From NCBI RefSeq assembly GCF_011300875.1, contig NZ_CP049862.1:1240001-1304000 (forward strand): a DNA stretch of 64,000 bases. The letters run 5' to 3'. The translations under genes were made by a program, and so were the position numbers. The DNA comes from Sanguibacter sp. HDW7 (GTDB taxonomy: Bacteria > Actinomycetota > Actinomycetes > Actinomycetales > Cellulomonadaceae). Below, piece by piece: positions 46,127 through 56,548 of the stretch. The stretch's first letter is position 1; each line of letters starts with the position of its first letter. The notes under the pieces were generated by a model. It was given only the letters and a program-made list of their open reading frames with translations, did not search any database and had not been told where the DNA came from.

Positions 46127-46978
46127 ATGACCACCACCGGTCTTCCGCGTCCTGCAACGGAGCACGACGCCACCGACATCGTCCTCGCCGACCTCGAGGC
46201 GGACCTCGCGCCTCGTGACGCCGTCGCGGAGATCTGGGTCGAGTACAAGAGCACCGGCTCCCCGCAGCGTCGCGAAGAGCTCATCGTGCACTACGCGCCG
46301 CTCGTCTCCATGGTCGCCTCCCGCATCGCGATGCGTCTGCCGAGCTCGGTCGAGCACGCCGACCTCGTCTCCTACGGCATGTTCGGTCTCATCGACGCGA
46401 TCGAGAAGTTCGAGCTCGACCGCGAGATCAAGTTCGAGACGTACGCGTCGGCACGTATCCGTGGCGCGGTCATCGACGAGCTTCGTCAGATCGACTGGGT
46501 CCCGCGCTCGGTGCGCTCGAAGGCGCGCGCGATCGACCGCGCGCACGCGGAGCTCGAGGCGCTGTGGCACCGTCGCCCGACTGACGACGAGGTCGCGACG
46601 CACCTCGGTGTGCCGGTCGTCGACGTCCGCGCGGTCCACGCGCAGGTCTCGCGTGCGAACGTCGTCGCGCTCGACGAGCTGCTCGCCGTGGGCGCCGAGC
46701 GTGCCGAGCCGATGTCGATCCTCGACACGGTCGTCCAGGGTCACGGCGACGACCCGGCGCGCAGCTTCGAGGCGAAGGAGTCGAAGTATCTCCTCGGCCG
46801 CGCGATCTGCCAGCTGACGGACCGCGAGAAGCTCGTCCTCACGCTCTACTACTTCCAGAACCGGACGCTCGCAGAGATCGGCGCGATCCTCGGGGTCACC
46901 GAGTCGAGGATCTCGCAGGTCCACTCGGCCGCCGTCGTGCGGCTCCGTCAGCTCCTCGGCGAGGTCGAGCGCGGCTGA
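46127..46978 (+). CDS. Sigma factor of the WhiG/FliA family
   Basis: 283-residue alternative sigma-70 protein. Region 2 has YGMFGLIDAIEKFELDREIK and FETYASARIRGAVIDELR; region 3 begins IDWVPRSVRSKAR; region 4 has LTDREKLVLTLYYF and an HTH (LAEIGAILGVTESRISQVH). No anti-sigma gene is adjacent. In Streptomyces the orthologous position holds whiG (sporulation); in motile Micrococcales such sigma factors are expected to drive flagellar genes. Which applies here cannot be told from this window. ATG at 46127 follows GGAGA. Confidence 0.93.
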   Translation: MTTTGLPRPATEHDATDIVLADLEADLAPRDAVAEIWVEYKSTGSPQRREELIVHYAPLVSMVASRIAMRLPSSVEHADLVSYGMFGLIDAIEKFELDREIKFETYASARIRGAVIDELRQIDWVPRSVRSKARAIDRAHAELEALWHRRPTDDEVATHLGVPVVDVRAVHAQVSRANVVALDELLAVGAERAEPMSILDTVVQGHGDDPARSFEAKESKYLLGRAICQLTDREKLVLTLYYFQNRTLAEIGAILGVTESRISQVHSAAVVRLRQLLGEVERG

Positions 46979-47018
46979 CGGGTTCACTGCCGGGCCCAGG
47001 GAAGCCCGGCACGTTCGT

Positions 47019-47083
47019 ACGCCGCGGGCACCGTCCGGGGGACGGCGCCTGCGGCGTACTCATGCCCGCAACGGCATGAGTAC
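47019..47083. terminator. Double hairpin between the convergent sigma-factor and M23 genes
   Basis: An interrupted stem at 47019-47057 (ACGCCGC..GGC..CCGTC and complement) is followed by a perfect 11-bp stem GTACTCATGCC / GGCATGAGTAC at 47056-47083 with a 6-nt loop. The second stem spans the 3' end of the M23 gene, so the pair can terminate transcription from both directions. Confidence 0.65.
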
Positions 47084-47656
47084 GATCCGCGGTCGCGCGA
47101 GGAGCGCGGCGGGGTCGAGGTAACGCTCTCCGAGACGGACGCCCCAGTGGAGGCACGTGAGCGGGGCGCAGTGCCCGGGTGCCCCGTCGACCCGGGCGAC
47201 GACGTCCCCGGCGGCGACGCGCGTCCCGACGGTGACGACCGTCGACACGGGCTCGAAGGATGAGCGCAGACCTCCGTCGTGCTCGAGGACGACGACGCCG
47301 CGTCCGGCGACGCGCCCGACGAACCCGACGATGCCGTCCGCCGGCGCGACGACGCCGACGCCCGGCGTGGCAAGCATGTCGAGCCCGCGATGACCGGACG
47401 CCCACGGGCTGCTGGGGATCTGCGCGGTCCGTGCGACGGTGCCGGTCACGGGCGTCCGCCAGGGCAGCGCGGTGGCCACGGGGTCCGGGGCCGATGTCGT
47501 GGCTGCGGGGGAGCGGGCCGCCGAGGCCGCCGGCGCGCACACGAGCGTCGCGACACCGAGGGCGGCGACGAGCCTCACCCGTGAGCTCGATCGCCGCAGC
47601 GGTCCGGAACGGGTGAGCGTGGGTGGGATCTGAGGACGGGCCTCGGGTGCGGTCAT
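47060..47656 (-). CDS. Secreted M23-family metallopeptidase
   Basis: 198 residues: basic N-terminus, signal-like hydrophobic segment (about 27-47, ending AASA), short spacer, then a LytM/M23 domain. Zinc ligands are in HRGLDML (HxxxD) and the C-terminal [10 protein letters not shown], where the usual HxH is reduced to LHWG. The enzyme should cut peptidoglycan cross-bridges outside the cell. Convergent with the sigma gene; its promoter lies in the gap shared with rpsB. Confidence 0.88.
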   Translation of the reverse strand: MTAPEARPQIPPTLTRSGPLRRSSSRVRLVAALGVATLVCAPAASAARSPAATTSAPDPVATALPWRTPVTGTVARTAQIPSSPWASGHRGLDMLATPGVGVVAPADGIVGFVGRVAGRGVVVLEHDGGLRSSFEPVSTVVTVGTRVAAGDVVARVDGAPGHCAPLTCLHWGVRLGERYLDPAALLARPRIVLMPLRA

Positions 47657-48086
47657 CGCCCCATCCGACCTGCCGTGTCGACCTGCTGCACATCGTCGGC
47701 GCCGTGCTGTGGACGGGTGCCGCGCACGGCCCGGCGGTGGTCAGGTCGGGGCAGGCACCGGAGGCGCCGGGTGGTGGCTTCGTCACACCGGGCGCGGTCC
47801 GTCGAGCAGGGCGGCGTCGGGTACGATGGATCCTGCTCCGGGTGTGCCGTGCCTGCACGCGCCCCGGAGACATCGCGCACCTCCCTCCTGGTCAACGTCC
47901 GTCGCGTCTCGCGCCGGGCCGCCCAGGGTCACGCGACGTGGTCCGGCCTCGGCCGGTGCTCGCGTGACGGGGTGCCAGGGACCCTCGCCGCCCGGTGCAG
48001 GGTCGACAACCACCTCGCGGCCCGACAGGGCCGCTGGACGTGCACGGACGGGCGGAGGATCCGCCACCGTGCCGGAAGGAAGTGCC
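47657..48086 (+). promoter_or_regulatory. rpsB promoter and long leader
   Basis: The 430-bp gap contains no gene on either strand. TACGAT at 47822-47827 is a good -10 for rpsB and implies a leader of about 250 nt, long enough for an autoregulatory S2 structure, though none is recognised. The start-proximal site is GGAAGGA at 48074-48080. The M23 promoter must also lie at the left end. Confidence 0.45.
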
Positions 48087-48947
48087 ATGGCAGTCGTGAC
48101 CATGCGCCAGCTCCTCGAGAGCGGTGTCCACTTCGGTCACCAGACCCGTCGCTGGAACCCGAAGATGAAGCGATTCATCTTCACGGAGCGCAACGGGATC
48201 TACATCGTCGACCTCCAGCAGTCGCTGTCGTACATCGACACGGCCTACGAGTTCGTCAAGCAGACGGTCGCCCACGGCGGCTCGATCCTCTTCGTCGGCA
48301 CGAAGAAGCAGGCCCAGGAGGCCGTCGCCGAGCAGGCCACGCGCGTCGGGATGCCCTACGTCAACCACCGCTGGCTCGGTGGCATGCTCACGAACTTCGG
48401 CACCGTGCACAAGCGTCTGCAGCGCATGAAGGAGCTCGAGCAGATCGACTTCGACGACGTCGCCGGCTCGAACCTCACGAAGAAGGAGCTCCTCGTGCTC
48501 CGTCGTGAGAAGGAGAAGCTCACGAAGACGCTCGGCGGCATCCGCGACATGGCGAAGGTTCCCTCCGCCGTGTGGATCGTCGACACGAACAAGGAGCACC
48601 TTGCGGTCGACGAGGCGCGCAAGCTCAACATCCCGGTCGTCGCGATCCTCGACACCAACTGCGACCCCGACGTCGTCGACTACAAGATCCCGGGCAACGA
48701 CGACGCGATCCGCGCCGTCGGTCTCCTCACCCGCGTGATCGCCGACGCCGTCGCGGACGGTCTCGTCTCGCGCGCCCAGGGCCGTTCCGGCTCCGAGGCG
48801 CCGGCCGAGCCTCTCGCCGAGTGGGAGCAGGAGCTCCTCGCGGGCGACGCTGCTGAGGCCCCTGCCGCTGCTGAGGTTCCCGCCGCCGAGGTGCCCGCCG
48901 CCGAGGCCGTCGTGGCCGAGGCTGCTGAGGCCCCCGCGGCCGAGTGA
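48087..48947 (+). CDS. rpsB: 30S ribosomal protein S2
   Basis: Small-subunit protein. 286 residues: conserved S2 core ([25 protein letters not shown]-like [39 protein letters not shown]) and a C-terminal Ala/Glu/Pro tail of about 40 residues with PAAEVPAAE repeats, common in Actinobacteria. ATG at 48087 follows GGAAGGA by 6 nt. Confidence 0.97.
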   Translation: MAVVTMRQLLESGVHFGHQTRRWNPKMKRFIFTERNGIYIVDLQQSLSYIDTAYEFVKQTVAHGGSILFVGTKKQAQEAVAEQATRVGMPYVNHRWLGGMLTNFGTVHKRLQRMKELEQIDFDDVAGSNLTKKELLVLRREKEKLTKTLGGIRDMAKVPSAVWIVDTNKEHLAVDEARKLNIPVVAILDTNCDPDVVDYKIPGNDDAIRAVGLLTRVIADAVADGLVSRAQGRSGSEAPAEPLAEWEQELLAGDAAEAPAAAEVPAAEVPAAEAVVAEAAEAPAAE

Positions 48948-48952
48948 CCCAC

Positions 48953-48984
48953 GTGCGGCCGGGCGGTCTACCGCCCGGCCGCAC
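48953..48984 (+). terminator. Hairpin between rpsB and tsf
   Basis: 15-bp perfect stem (GTGCGGCCGGGCGGT and complement) with a minimal CT loop, 5 nt after the rpsB stop. Probably attenuates tsf relative to rpsB. Confidence 0.8.
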
Positions 48985-49033
48985 CGGTCCACCACCGACC
49001 ACCGTCCAGACCGAACGCAAAGGGTGACCACCC

Positions 49034-49879
49034 ATGGCGAACTACACCGCCGCTGACATCAAGGCTCTGCGCGAGCGCACGGGCGCCGGCATGCTCGACG
49101 TCAAGAAGGCTCTTGACGAGGCTGACGGCAACTCGGAGAAGGCGCTCGAGCTCCTCCGCATCAAGGGCCTCAAGGGCGTCTCGAAGCGCGAGGACCGCGA
49201 GACCACCGAGGGCCTCGTCGCCGTCGACATCCAGACGACCGACGCGGGCGAGACCGGCACGATCATCGAGCTCAACTGCGAGACCGACTTCGTCGCGAAG
49301 AACGAGAAGTTCATCGACCTCGCGAGCACGGTCCTCGCGGCCGTCGTCGCCGCGGGTGCGACCGACGTCGAGAGCGCCCTCGCCGCCCCGACCGCCGCGG
49401 GCACCGTCGCGGACACCATCACGACGCTGGCCGCCGGCATCGGTGAGAAGGTCGTCCTGCGCCGCGTCGCGTCCGTCTCGGGCGCCAAGGTGACGAGCTA
49501 CGTCCACCGCACGGCCAAGGACCTGCCGCCTTCGATCGGTGTCCTCGTCGTCACCGACCTCCCCGGCGCAGAGATCGCCAAGGACGTCGCGCAGCACGTC
49601 GCAGCGCTCGCCCCCGAGTTCCTCGCCCGCGAGGACGTCCCCGCGGAGAAGGTCGAGAACGAGCGTCGCATCGCCTCGGAGACCGCGCGCAACGAGGGCG
49701 GCAACAAGCCCGAGCACATCATCGAGAAGATCGCCGAGAACCGTCTCGGCAAGTTCTTCGAGGACGTCGTCCTGCTCGAGCAGCCGCTCGCGAAGGACCC
49801 GTCGAAGAAGGTCGGTCAGGTCGCGAAGGAGGCAGGCGGCACGATCGTGTCGTACGTCCGCTTCCGCGTCGGCAACTGA
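49034..49879 (+). CDS. tsf: Elongation factor Ts
   Basis: Nucleotide exchange factor for EF-Tu. 281 residues: UBA-like N-terminus with ANYTAADIKALRERTGAGML, the signature LNCETDFVAKNE, and the C-terminal dimerisation region (GKFFEDVVLLEQPLAKD). ATG at 49034 follows AAAGGGTG. Classic rpsB-tsf-pyrH-frr order. Confidence 0.97.
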   Translation: MANYTAADIKALRERTGAGMLDVKKALDEADGNSEKALELLRIKGLKGVSKREDRETTEGLVAVDIQTTDAGETGTIIELNCETDFVAKNEKFIDLASTVLAAVVAAGATDVESALAAPTAAGTVADTITTLAAGIGEKVVLRRVASVSGAKVTSYVHRTAKDLPPSIGVLVVTDLPGAEIAKDVAQHVAALAPEFLAREDVPAEKVENERRIASETARNEGGNKPEHIIEKIAENRLGKFFEDVVLLEQPLAKDPSKKVGQVAKEAGGTIVSYVRFRVGN

Positions 49880-49894
49880 CCCGGTCGTCATCAC

Positions 49895-49930
49895 CGTCGG
49901 CCCGGCCCCGCTCCCGGGGCCGGGCCGACG
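49895..49930 (+). terminator. Hairpin between tsf and pyrH
   Basis: 16-bp perfect stem (CGTCGGCCCGGCCCCG and complement), CTCC loop, no U-tract. Confidence 0.85.
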
Positions 49931-49973
49931 GCGCACCTGCCCAACGCCACCCACGTAGCACCGAGGAGTCCCG

Positions 49974-50696
49974 ATGACCGAGTCCGTCGCACCCCGCCGA
50001 GTCCTTCTCAAGCTCTCGGGCGAGATGTTCGGGGGTGGCCAGATCGGTCTCGCGCCCGACGTCGTCCAGCGGATCGCCGCCGAGATCGCCGCCGCTGCGG
50101 CCCGCGGCGTGCAGATCGCGATCGTCGTCGGTGGCGGCAACTTCTTCCGCGGCGCTGAGCTCTCGCAGCGCGGGCTCGACCGCGCGCGCGCCGACTACAT
50201 GGGCATGCTCGGCACGGTGATGAACTGCCTCGCCCTCCAGGACTTCCTCGAGCAGGCCGGCCGCTCGACGCGTGTGCAGACCGCGATCGCCATGGGCCAG
50301 GTCGCCGAGAACTACATCCCCCTGCGCGCGATCCGCCACATGGAGAAGGGCCGCGTCGTCATCTTCGGCGCGGGCGCCGGCATGCCGTACTTCTCGACCG
50401 ACACGGTCGCCGTCCAGCGCGCGCTGGAGACCCGCTGCGACGAGGTCCTCATGGGCAAGAACGGTGTCGACGGCGTCTACACCGCGGACCCCAACACCGA
50501 CCCGAGCGCGACGCGTCTCGACACGCTCACGTACTCCGACGCGCTCCAGCGCGGCCTCAAGGTCGTCGACTCGACCGCCTTCAGCCTCTGCATGGACAAC
50601 GGCGCGAAGATGCGCGTGTTCGGCATGAGCGAGCCCGGCAACGTGACCCGGGCGCTCCTGGGTGAGAACATCGGGACCGTGGTGACTGCGGGCTGA
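49974..50696 (+). CDS. pyrH: Uridylate kinase
   Basis: Phosphorylates UMP to UDP in pyrimidine synthesis. 240 residues of the amino-acid-kinase fold: [59 protein letters not shown] at 49974 follows GAGGAG. Full length. Confidence 0.97.
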   Translation: MTESVAPRRVLLKLSGEMFGGGQIGLAPDVVQRIAAEIAAAAARGVQIAIVVGGGNFFRGAELSQRGLDRARADYMGMLGTVMNCLALQDFLEQAGRSTRVQTAIAMGQVAENYIPLRAIRHMEKGRVVIFGAGAGMPYFSTDTVAVQRALETRCDEVLMGKNGVDGVYTADPNTDPSATRLDTLTYSDALQRGLKVVDSTAFSLCMDNGAKMRVFGMSEPGNVTRALLGENIGTVVTAG

Positions 50697-50776
50697 GAGC
50701 CCGCACGCACCTGACCAGACCTCTGCACGACGAACCCGTACGTGCCGCCTCCGGGCGGCTCAGACAAGGAGCACCG

Positions 50777-51334
50777 GTGATCGACGAGACCCTTCTCGAG
50801 GCCGAGGAGAAGATGGACAAGGCCGTGGAGGTCGCCAAGGAGGACTTCGCCGCGATCCGCACGGGTCGGGCGAACGCCGCGATGTTCGCGAAGATCTTCG
50901 TCGAGTACTACGGGTCGCCCACGCCCCTGCAGCAGCTCGCGTCGTTCAACGTCACGGAGGCCCGGACGGTCCTCATCTCGCCCTTCGACAAGACCGCGAT
51001 GTCCGCGATCGAGAAGGCGCTGCGCGACTCCGACCTCGGCGTCAACCCGTCCAACGACGGCAACGTCGTCCGCGTCGTGCTGCCCTCCCTCACGGAGGAG
51101 CGTCGCCGCGACTACGTCAAGCTCGCCAAGGCGAAGGCGGAGGACGCCCGCGTCTCGATCCGTGCCGTGCGCCGCAAGGCGAAGGACATCCTCGACCGGC
51201 TCGTCAAGGACGGCGACGCGGGCGAGGACGAGGTCACGCGCGCCGAGAAGGAGCTCGACGGCCTGACGAAGCGTCACACGGACGAGGTCGACGCGATCCT
51301 CGCCGCCAAGGAGACGGAGCTTCTCGAGGTCTGA
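50777..51334 (+). CDS. frr: Ribosome recycling factor
   Basis: Splits post-termination ribosomes with EF-G. 185 residues, the standard length; helical RRF pattern with [28 protein letters not shown] and [20 protein letters not shown] at 50777 follows AAGGAG. Stop overlaps cdsA (TGATG). Confidence 0.97.
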   Translation: MIDETLLEAEEKMDKAVEVAKEDFAAIRTGRANAAMFAKIFVEYYGSPTPLQQLASFNVTEARTVLISPFDKTAMSAIEKALRDSDLGVNPSNDGNVVRVVLPSLTEERRRDYVKLAKAKAEDARVSIRAVRRKAKDILDRLVKDGDAGEDEVTRAEKELDGLTKRHTDEVDAILAAKETELLEV

Positions 51335-52182
51335 TGACCGAGATGCCCGAGGGCGCGACGCCCACCACGACCGCCGGCCGCTCCGGCCGCGACCTGCCCA
51401 CGGCGGTCGCGGTCGGCGCAGGCCTTCTCGTCGTGGTCGGCCTGGCCCTCTTCGTGTGGCCCCCGGCCTTCGTGGGCCTCGCGGTCCTCGCCGTCGGCGG
51501 CGCGCTCTGGGAGCTCTCCCAGGCGTTCGTCCGGCGCGACGTCCACCTGCCGCTCGCCCCGCTGTGGGTCGGTGCGGCCGGGATCCTCGTGTCCGCGTAC
51601 GTCGCGGGCACGGAGGCGATGTTCGTGTCGTTCGTGCTCACGGTCCTCGGAGCGCTCGTGTGGCGCGCGCTCGACGGCTACGGCCCCCGCGGCCTGCGCG
51701 ACGCTGCGGCGGCGACGTTCGCGACGGCCTACCTGCCGCTCATGGCGGGCTTCGCGATGCTCATGCTCGCGCAGCCCGAGGGCACGTGGCGCGTGCTGCT
51801 CTTCATCCTCCTGCCCGTCGCGAGCGACACGGGCGGGTTCTTCGCGGGCGTGCGCTTCGGCAAGCACCCGCTCGCGCCGGCGATCTCTCCGAAGAAGAGC
51901 TGGGAAGGCCTCGCCGGCTCGTTCCTCCTCGCCTCCCTCGTCGGCGTCGTCGGCATGGTGCTGCTCGACGCACCGTGGTGGTGGGGCCTCGTGCTCGGCC
52001 TCGCGACCCCGATCACCGGGACGTTCGGCGACCTCGCCGAGTCGCTCCTCAAGCGCGATCTCGGCCTCAAGGACATGGGCACGCTCCTGCCCGGCCACGG
52101 CGGGATCCTCGACCGTCTCGACTCGCTCCTGCTCACCGCGCCCTTCGCGTACCTCATGCTGTCGGCCGCCCTCGGCGGCTGA
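51334..52182 (+). CDS. cdsA: Phosphatidate cytidylyltransferase
   Basis: Makes CDP-diacylglycerol for phospholipid synthesis. 282 residues, about eight membrane helices after a 28-residue polar N-terminus. The C-terminal family signature is intact: [20 protein letters not shown], then DRLDSLL. An ISPKKSWEG motif precedes it. ATG at 51334 overlaps the frr stop. Confidence 0.95.
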   Translation: MTEMPEGATPTTTAGRSGRDLPTAVAVGAGLLVVVGLALFVWPPAFVGLAVLAVGGALWELSQAFVRRDVHLPLAPLWVGAAGILVSAYVAGTEAMFVSFVLTVLGALVWRALDGYGPRGLRDAAAATFATAYLPLMAGFAMLMLAQPEGTWRVLLFILLPVASDTGGFFAGVRFGKHPLAPAISPKKSWEGLAGSFLLASLVGVVGMVLLDAPWWWGLVLGLATPITGTFGDLAESLLKRDLGLKDMGTLLPGHGGILDRLDSLLLTAPFAYLMLSAALGG

Positions 52183-52207
52183 ACCGTCCCACCGGAAGCT
52201 GATTCAC

Positions 52208-53341
52208 ATGACCGACCGCCGCGTACCCGTGACGCTCGACCTCTCGACCCCCGCTGCAGGGCGGCGCGGCAAGCCGCCGCGCCACTTCGCCGACCTCACA
52301 CCCGCCGAGCGCGTCGAGGTCGTCACGGGCGTGGGCGAGAAGGCGTTCCGGGCCAAGCAGATCGGCCAGCACTACTACGGCCACCTCAGCGCTGACCCCG
52401 CCGAGATGACCGACCTCCCCGCGGCCACGCGCGACCGGCTCGTCGAGGCGTTCTTCCCGCCGCTGCTGCGCAGCACGCGTGTCATGGAGGCCGACGGTGG
52501 CACGACCGTGAAGACGCTGTGGCGCATGTTCGACCAGGCTCGCGTCGAGTCCGTGCTCATGCGCTACCCGCACCGTTCGACGCTGTGCGTCTCGAGCCAG
52601 GCCGGCTGCGGCATGGCGTGCCCGTTCTGCGCGACCGGCCAGCTGGGACTCACGCGGAACCTCTCGACCGCGGAGATCGTCGAGCAGGTCCGCGAGGCTG
52701 CGCGCTCGCTCGACCGCGGAGAGATCCCGGGCGGACCGGGCCGTCTGACGAACCTCGTGTTCATGGGCATGGGCGAGCCGCTCGCCAACTACAAGGCCGT
52801 CATGGGCACGATCCGCCAGCTCGTCGCGCCGGTGCCCGACGGCATGGGCATGTCGGCGCGCAACATCACGGTGTCGACCGTGGGGCTCGTGCCCGCGATG
52901 AAGAGGCTCGCCCAGGAGGGCCTGCCGCTCACGCTCGCGCTGTCGCTTCACGCGCCCGACGACGAGCTGCGCTCGGAGCTCGTCCCCGTCAACACCCGCT
53001 GGTCGGTCGACGAGACGCTCGACGCGGCGCGCGCCTACTACGAGGTCACGGGCCGGCGTGTGAGCATCGAGTACGCGCTCATCCGCGACATCAACGACCA
53101 CGCGTGGCGGGCCGACCTGCTCGGCAAGAAGCTCAACGCGCGCGGTCACGGCTGGGTGCACGCCAACCCGATCCCGCTCAACCCGACCCCTGGCTCGAAG
53201 TGGACCGCGAGCGACCCGGCCGTCGAGGAGGAGTTCGTGGCCCGCCTGCGCGGCCACGGCATCCCCACGACGATCCGTGACACGCGCGGCTCCGACATCG
53301 ACGGCGCATGCGGCCAGCTGGCTGCTGAGGAGGCCTCATGA
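52208..53341 (+). CDS. rlmN: Dual-specificity RNA methyltransferase RlmN
   Basis: Radical-SAM enzyme making 2-methyladenosine in 23S rRNA (A2503) and tRNA. 377 residues: the N-terminal RNA-binding domain, the CX3CX2C cluster in [12 protein letters not shown], the SAM motif [10 protein letters not shown], and the mechanistic Cys near the C-terminus in [13 protein letters not shown] at 52208 lies 25 bp after cdsA. The stop overlaps the next gene (ATGA). Confidence 0.96.
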   Translation: MTDRRVPVTLDLSTPAAGRRGKPPRHFADLTPAERVEVVTGVGEKAFRAKQIGQHYYGHLSADPAEMTDLPAATRDRLVEAFFPPLLRSTRVMEADGGTTVKTLWRMFDQARVESVLMRYPHRSTLCVSSQAGCGMACPFCATGQLGLTRNLSTAEIVEQVREAARSLDRGEIPGGPGRLTNLVFMGMGEPLANYKAVMGTIRQLVAPVPDGMGMSARNITVSTVGLVPAMKRLAQEGLPLTLALSLHAPDDELRSELVPVNTRWSVDETLDAARAYYEVTGRRVSIEYALIRDINDHAWRADLLGKKLNARGHGWVHANPIPLNPTPGSKWTASDPAVEEEFVARLRGHGIPTTIRDTRGSDIDGACGQLAAEEAS

Positions 53342-53901
53342 CCGGAACCTTCCCCACGACGACGGGGCTGCGCCGCGGGTACGCCGCGGACGAGGTCGAC
53401 GCCCTGTTCGCGCGTGCCCGCGCCGAGTACGAGGGCAGCGACGTCCCCGGCGGCGCGACGCTCGACGCGGCGGCGATCCACCGGGTCGCGTTCCCCGTCG
53501 TGCGACGCAACGCCTACGAGACGACTGCGGTCGACGCGGCGCTCGACAGGCTCGAGGCGGCGTTCGTCGCGCGCGAGCGCGCCGAGTTCGTCGCGACGCA
53601 CGGCCAGCAGGCGTGGATGGCGCAGCTCGCGGAGAAGGCGCGCACCCTCTACGGGCGTCTCGGCCGTCCCGACGGCGAGCGCTTCGCGCCCGGCGCGCGT
53701 GGCGAGGCGTCGTACGACGCCGACGACGTCGACGCGCTGTGCGCGCGCCTCGTCGGCTACTTCGACCGCGGCGAGGCGCTCACGAGCGCCGAGGTGCGCG
53801 AGGCTCGCTTCCGGACGCGGCGCGGCCGAGACGGCTACGGTGTCGGCGCCGTCGACGCGTTCCTCACCCGTGCCGTCGAGGTGCTGCTGGGGGTCGAGTG
53901 A
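53338..53901 (+). CDS. Small protein with four DivIVA-like motifs
   Basis: 187 residues with four spaced copies of a DivIVA N-terminal motif, approximately G/A-Y-x4-VDALxxR: at about 14-28 ([14 protein letters not shown]), 59-75 ([16 protein letters not shown]), 122-138 ([14 protein letters not shown]) and 167-183 ([14 protein letters not shown]). There is no long coiled coil, unlike true DivIVA/Wag31. ATG at 53338 overlaps the rlmN stop and its own stop overlaps dxr (GTGA). I recall similar proteins at this locus in Micrococcales annotated only as DivIVA domain-containing. Function unknown. Confidence 0.8.
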   Translation: MTGTFPTTTGLRRGYAADEVDALFARARAEYEGSDVPGGATLDAAAIHRVAFPVVRRNAYETTAVDAALDRLEAAFVARERAEFVATHGQQAWMAQLAEKARTLYGRLGRPDGERFAPGARGEASYDADDVDALCARLVGYFDRGEALTSAEVREARFRTRRGRDGYGVGAVDAFLTRAVEVLLGVE

Positions 53902-55073
53902 CCGCGGAGCCGCGGTCGCTCGCGCTGCTCGGGTCGACCGGGTCGATCGGCACGCAGGCGCTCGACGTCGTGGCGCGCAACCCCGAGCGCTTCCGGGTCC
54001 GCGGCCTGGCCGCGGGCGGGGGCGACGTCGCGCTGCTCGCGAGCCAGGTGCGCCAGACGCGCGCAGAGGTCGTCGCCGTCGCTGACGCGTCCAGGCGTGA
54101 CGCTCTCCTCGCCGAGCTCGGCGAGGACGCACGGGGCGTCGAGGTGCTCGGCGGGCCGGACGCGGCGACCCAGGTCGCAGCGTCGGGCGCGGACGTCGTC
54201 CTCAACGGCATCACCGGATCTGTCGGCCTCGCGCCGACGCTCGCAGCTCTCCACGCGGGCTCGACGCTCGCGCTCGCGAACAAGGAGTCGCTCGTCGTCG
54301 GCGGCGCGCTCGTCAAGGACGCGGTGTCGCGCCCGGACCAGCTCGTGCCGGTCGACTCGGAGCACTCGGCGATCGCCCAGTCCCTGCGCGGTGGCCGACG
54401 CGACGAGGTGCGCCGGCTCATCCTCACGGCGTCGGGCGGCCCCTTCCGCGGCTGGACGCGGGAGCAGATGGCCGCCGTCACGGCGGAGCAGGCGCTCAAC
54501 CACCCGACCTGGTCGATGGGTCCGGTCGTCACGGTGAACTCGGCGTCGATGATGAACAAGGGTCTCGAGCTCATCGAGGCCCACCTGCTCTTCGACGTGC
54601 CTGTCGCGGACATCACGGTCGTCGTCCACCCGCAGTCCGTCGTCCACTCGATGGTCGAGTTCCACGACGGCTCGACGATCGCGCAGGCCTCGCCGCCCGA
54701 CATGCGTCTGCCCATCGCGCTCGGCCTCTCGTGGCCCGAGCGCGTCGCGGACGTCGCGCCCGCGTGCGACTGGGCGCAGGCTCAGCAGTGGACCTTCGAA
54801 CCGCTCGACGAGTCGACGTTCCGTGCGGTGCGGCTCGCGCGCGAGGCCGTCGCCGCGTCCGCGACGCACCCTGCGGTGCTCAACGCGGTCAACGAGGAGT
54901 GCGTCGACGCCTTCCTCGCCGGGCGCATCGGCTTCCTCGACATCGTCTCGACGGTCGAGCAGGTGCTCGGCGAGCACGACGGCCCTGGAACCTCCCATCT
55001 CGTTCCCAGCCTCGTGCTCGAGACTGAGACGTGGGCGCGTGCGCGTGCCCACGAGCTGCTCGCCCGCGCCTGA
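53898..55073 (+). CDS. dxr: 1-deoxy-D-xylulose 5-phosphate reductoisomerase
   Basis: First committed step of the MEP isoprenoid pathway, making MEP with NADPH. 391 residues: Rossmann [25 protein letters not shown], the metal site [12 protein letters not shown], the [10 protein letters not shown] loop and [24 protein letters not shown] at 53898 overlaps the preceding stop. With ispG about 1.5 kb downstream it gives two MEP-pathway enzymes flanking the protease gene. Confidence 0.97.
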   Translation: MTAEPRSLALLGSTGSIGTQALDVVARNPERFRVRGLAAGGGDVALLASQVRQTRAEVVAVADASRRDALLAELGEDARGVEVLGGPDAATQVAASGADVVLNGITGSVGLAPTLAALHAGSTLALANKESLVVGGALVKDAVSRPDQLVPVDSEHSAIAQSLRGGRRDEVRRLILTASGGPFRGWTREQMAAVTAEQALNHPTWSMGPVVTVNSASMMNKGLELIEAHLLFDVPVADITVVVHPQSVVHSMVEFHDGSTIAQASPPDMRLPIALGLSWPERVADVAPACDWAQAQQWTFEPLDESTFRAVRLAREAVAASATHPAVLNAVNEECVDAFLAGRIGFLDIVSTVEQVLGEHDGPGTSHLVPSLVLETETWARARAHELLARA

Positions 55074-55118
55074 GGCGCACGCTCACGGCCGCGCGGCCGT
55101 CGGAAGGAAGGTGGTCGC

Positions 55119-56438
55119 ATGGGCTACGTCATCGGCGTCCTCGTGTTCGTCGTCGGCATGCTCGCGTCGATCGCGCTCCACGAGGTCGGGCACATGGTGC
55201 CCGCCAAGCGCTTCGGCGTGCGCGTGAGCCAGTTCATGGTCGGGTTCGGTCCGACGATCCGGTCGTGGACGCGCGGTGAGACCGAGTACGGGTTCAAGTG
55301 GATCCCGCTCGGCGGCTTTGTGCGTCTCGTGGGCATGTACGCACCCGCGCGGCCCGTCCCTGTCGGTGCGACGCCTCGCCGCGGCCGCTTCGAGGAGATG
55401 GCCGAGGACGCACGCGAGGTCTCGGCCGAAGAGATCCTCCCGGGCGAGGAGGCGCGGGCGTTCTACAACCTCTCGGCGCCCAAGAAGCTCGTCGTCATGC
55501 TCGGCGGGCCGTTCATGAACCTCGTCATCGCGGCGGTGCTCCTCAGCGTCGTCACGCTCGGCTGGGGGGTCGCGAGCGCGACGTCGACGCTCGCTGCGGT
55601 CGTGCCGTGCGCGCCGACGACGACCTCCGTGACGGACACGTGCGCGGACGGGGCCCCCGGGTCGCCGGCGTCGCTCGCGGGCCTCGAGCCTGGCGACCGC
55701 GTCGTCGAGTACGGCGGGCGCTCCGTCGACGGCTGGGAGGAGCTCACGGCACAGATCGCGGCCGTCGGCCCGCACCCGACGACCGTCGTCGTCGAGCGCG
55801 CGGGGGAGCGGCTCACCCTCGACCTCGTGCCCGTCGAGCTCACGCGCGCCGTCGTCGACGCCACCGGAGCACCGATCCTTGCCGACGACGGCTCGGAGCG
55901 GACAGTGACGTCGACGTACGTCGGCGTCCAGCCGACGGTCGAGGCCGACAGGTCGCTCGCAGCCGTGCCGCAGCAGCTCTGGGCGCAGGTCTCGGGCACC
56001 GCCGGCATCGTCGTCACGCTGCCCGGACAGGTCTGGGACGTCGCGCGGACGCTCGTCACGGGTGGGGAGCGCTCAGCGGAGTCGGTCATGAGCATCGTCG
56101 GCGTCGGGCGCGTCGCGGGCGAGGTCGGGACGATCGGCGGCGACGAGGTCGGCATCGGCGACCGCGTCGCGGTGTGGCTCTCGCTCCTCGCGAGCCTCAA
56201 CGTCGCGCTCTTCGTCTTCAACCTCGTCCCGCTGCTCCCGCTCGACGGCGGGCACGTCGCCGGGGCGCTCTACGAGGGTGCGAAGCGCCAGATCGCGCGC
56301 CGTCGCGGACGGCCCGACCCGGGGCCCGCGGACACCGCCCGCATGATGCCGGTCGCCTACGGCGTCTTCGTCCTGCTCATCGGGATGAGCGTGCTGCTCG
56401 TCGTCGCCGACATCGTGCGACCGGTGACGATCGGCTGA
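55119..56438 (+). CDS. Site-2 intramembrane metalloprotease (RseP/Rip1 family)
   Basis: Membrane zinc protease that cuts anti-sigma factors and other membrane substrates. 439 residues: first helix carries HEVGH (His21, Glu22, His25), next the GFGPTIRSW region, a PDZ domain (about 185-230, SLAGLEPGDRVVEYGGRSVDGW), and a C-terminal membrane part with NLVPLLPLDGGHVAG supplying the third zinc ligand. ATG at 55119 follows GGAAGGAAGG. The dxr-M50-ispG order is standard in Actinobacteria. Confidence 0.93.
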   Translation: MGYVIGVLVFVVGMLASIALHEVGHMVPAKRFGVRVSQFMVGFGPTIRSWTRGETEYGFKWIPLGGFVRLVGMYAPARPVPVGATPRRGRFEEMAEDAREVSAEEILPGEEARAFYNLSAPKKLVVMLGGPFMNLVIAAVLLSVVTLGWGVASATSTLAAVVPCAPTTTSVTDTCADGAPGSPASLAGLEPGDRVVEYGGRSVDGWEELTAQIAAVGPHPTTVVVERAGERLTLDLVPVELTRAVVDATGAPILADDGSERTVTSTYVGVQPTVEADRSLAAVPQQLWAQVSGTAGIVVTLPGQVWDVARTLVTGGERSAESVMSIVGVGRVAGEVGTIGGDEVGIGDRVAVWLSLLASLNVALFVFNLVPLLPLDGGHVAGALYEGAKRQIARRRGRPDPGPADTARMMPVAYGVFVLLIGMSVLLVVADIVRPVTIG

Positions 56439-56536
56439 CGCCCTCGCGACAGCCCGGCGCGTGACGTGCGCCACCGCGGCTGCGTGGGAATCGTGCACGT
56501 GGCTGGTGTCATGCACGTCAGGACGCCCGGACGGGG

Positions 56537-56542
56537 GATACT
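56537..56542 (+). promoter_or_regulatory. -10 element of ispG
   Basis: GATACT ends 6 nt before the GTG start with no ribosome-binding site between; probable leaderless mRNA. Confidence 0.45.
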
Positions 56543-56548
56543 GGCGGG

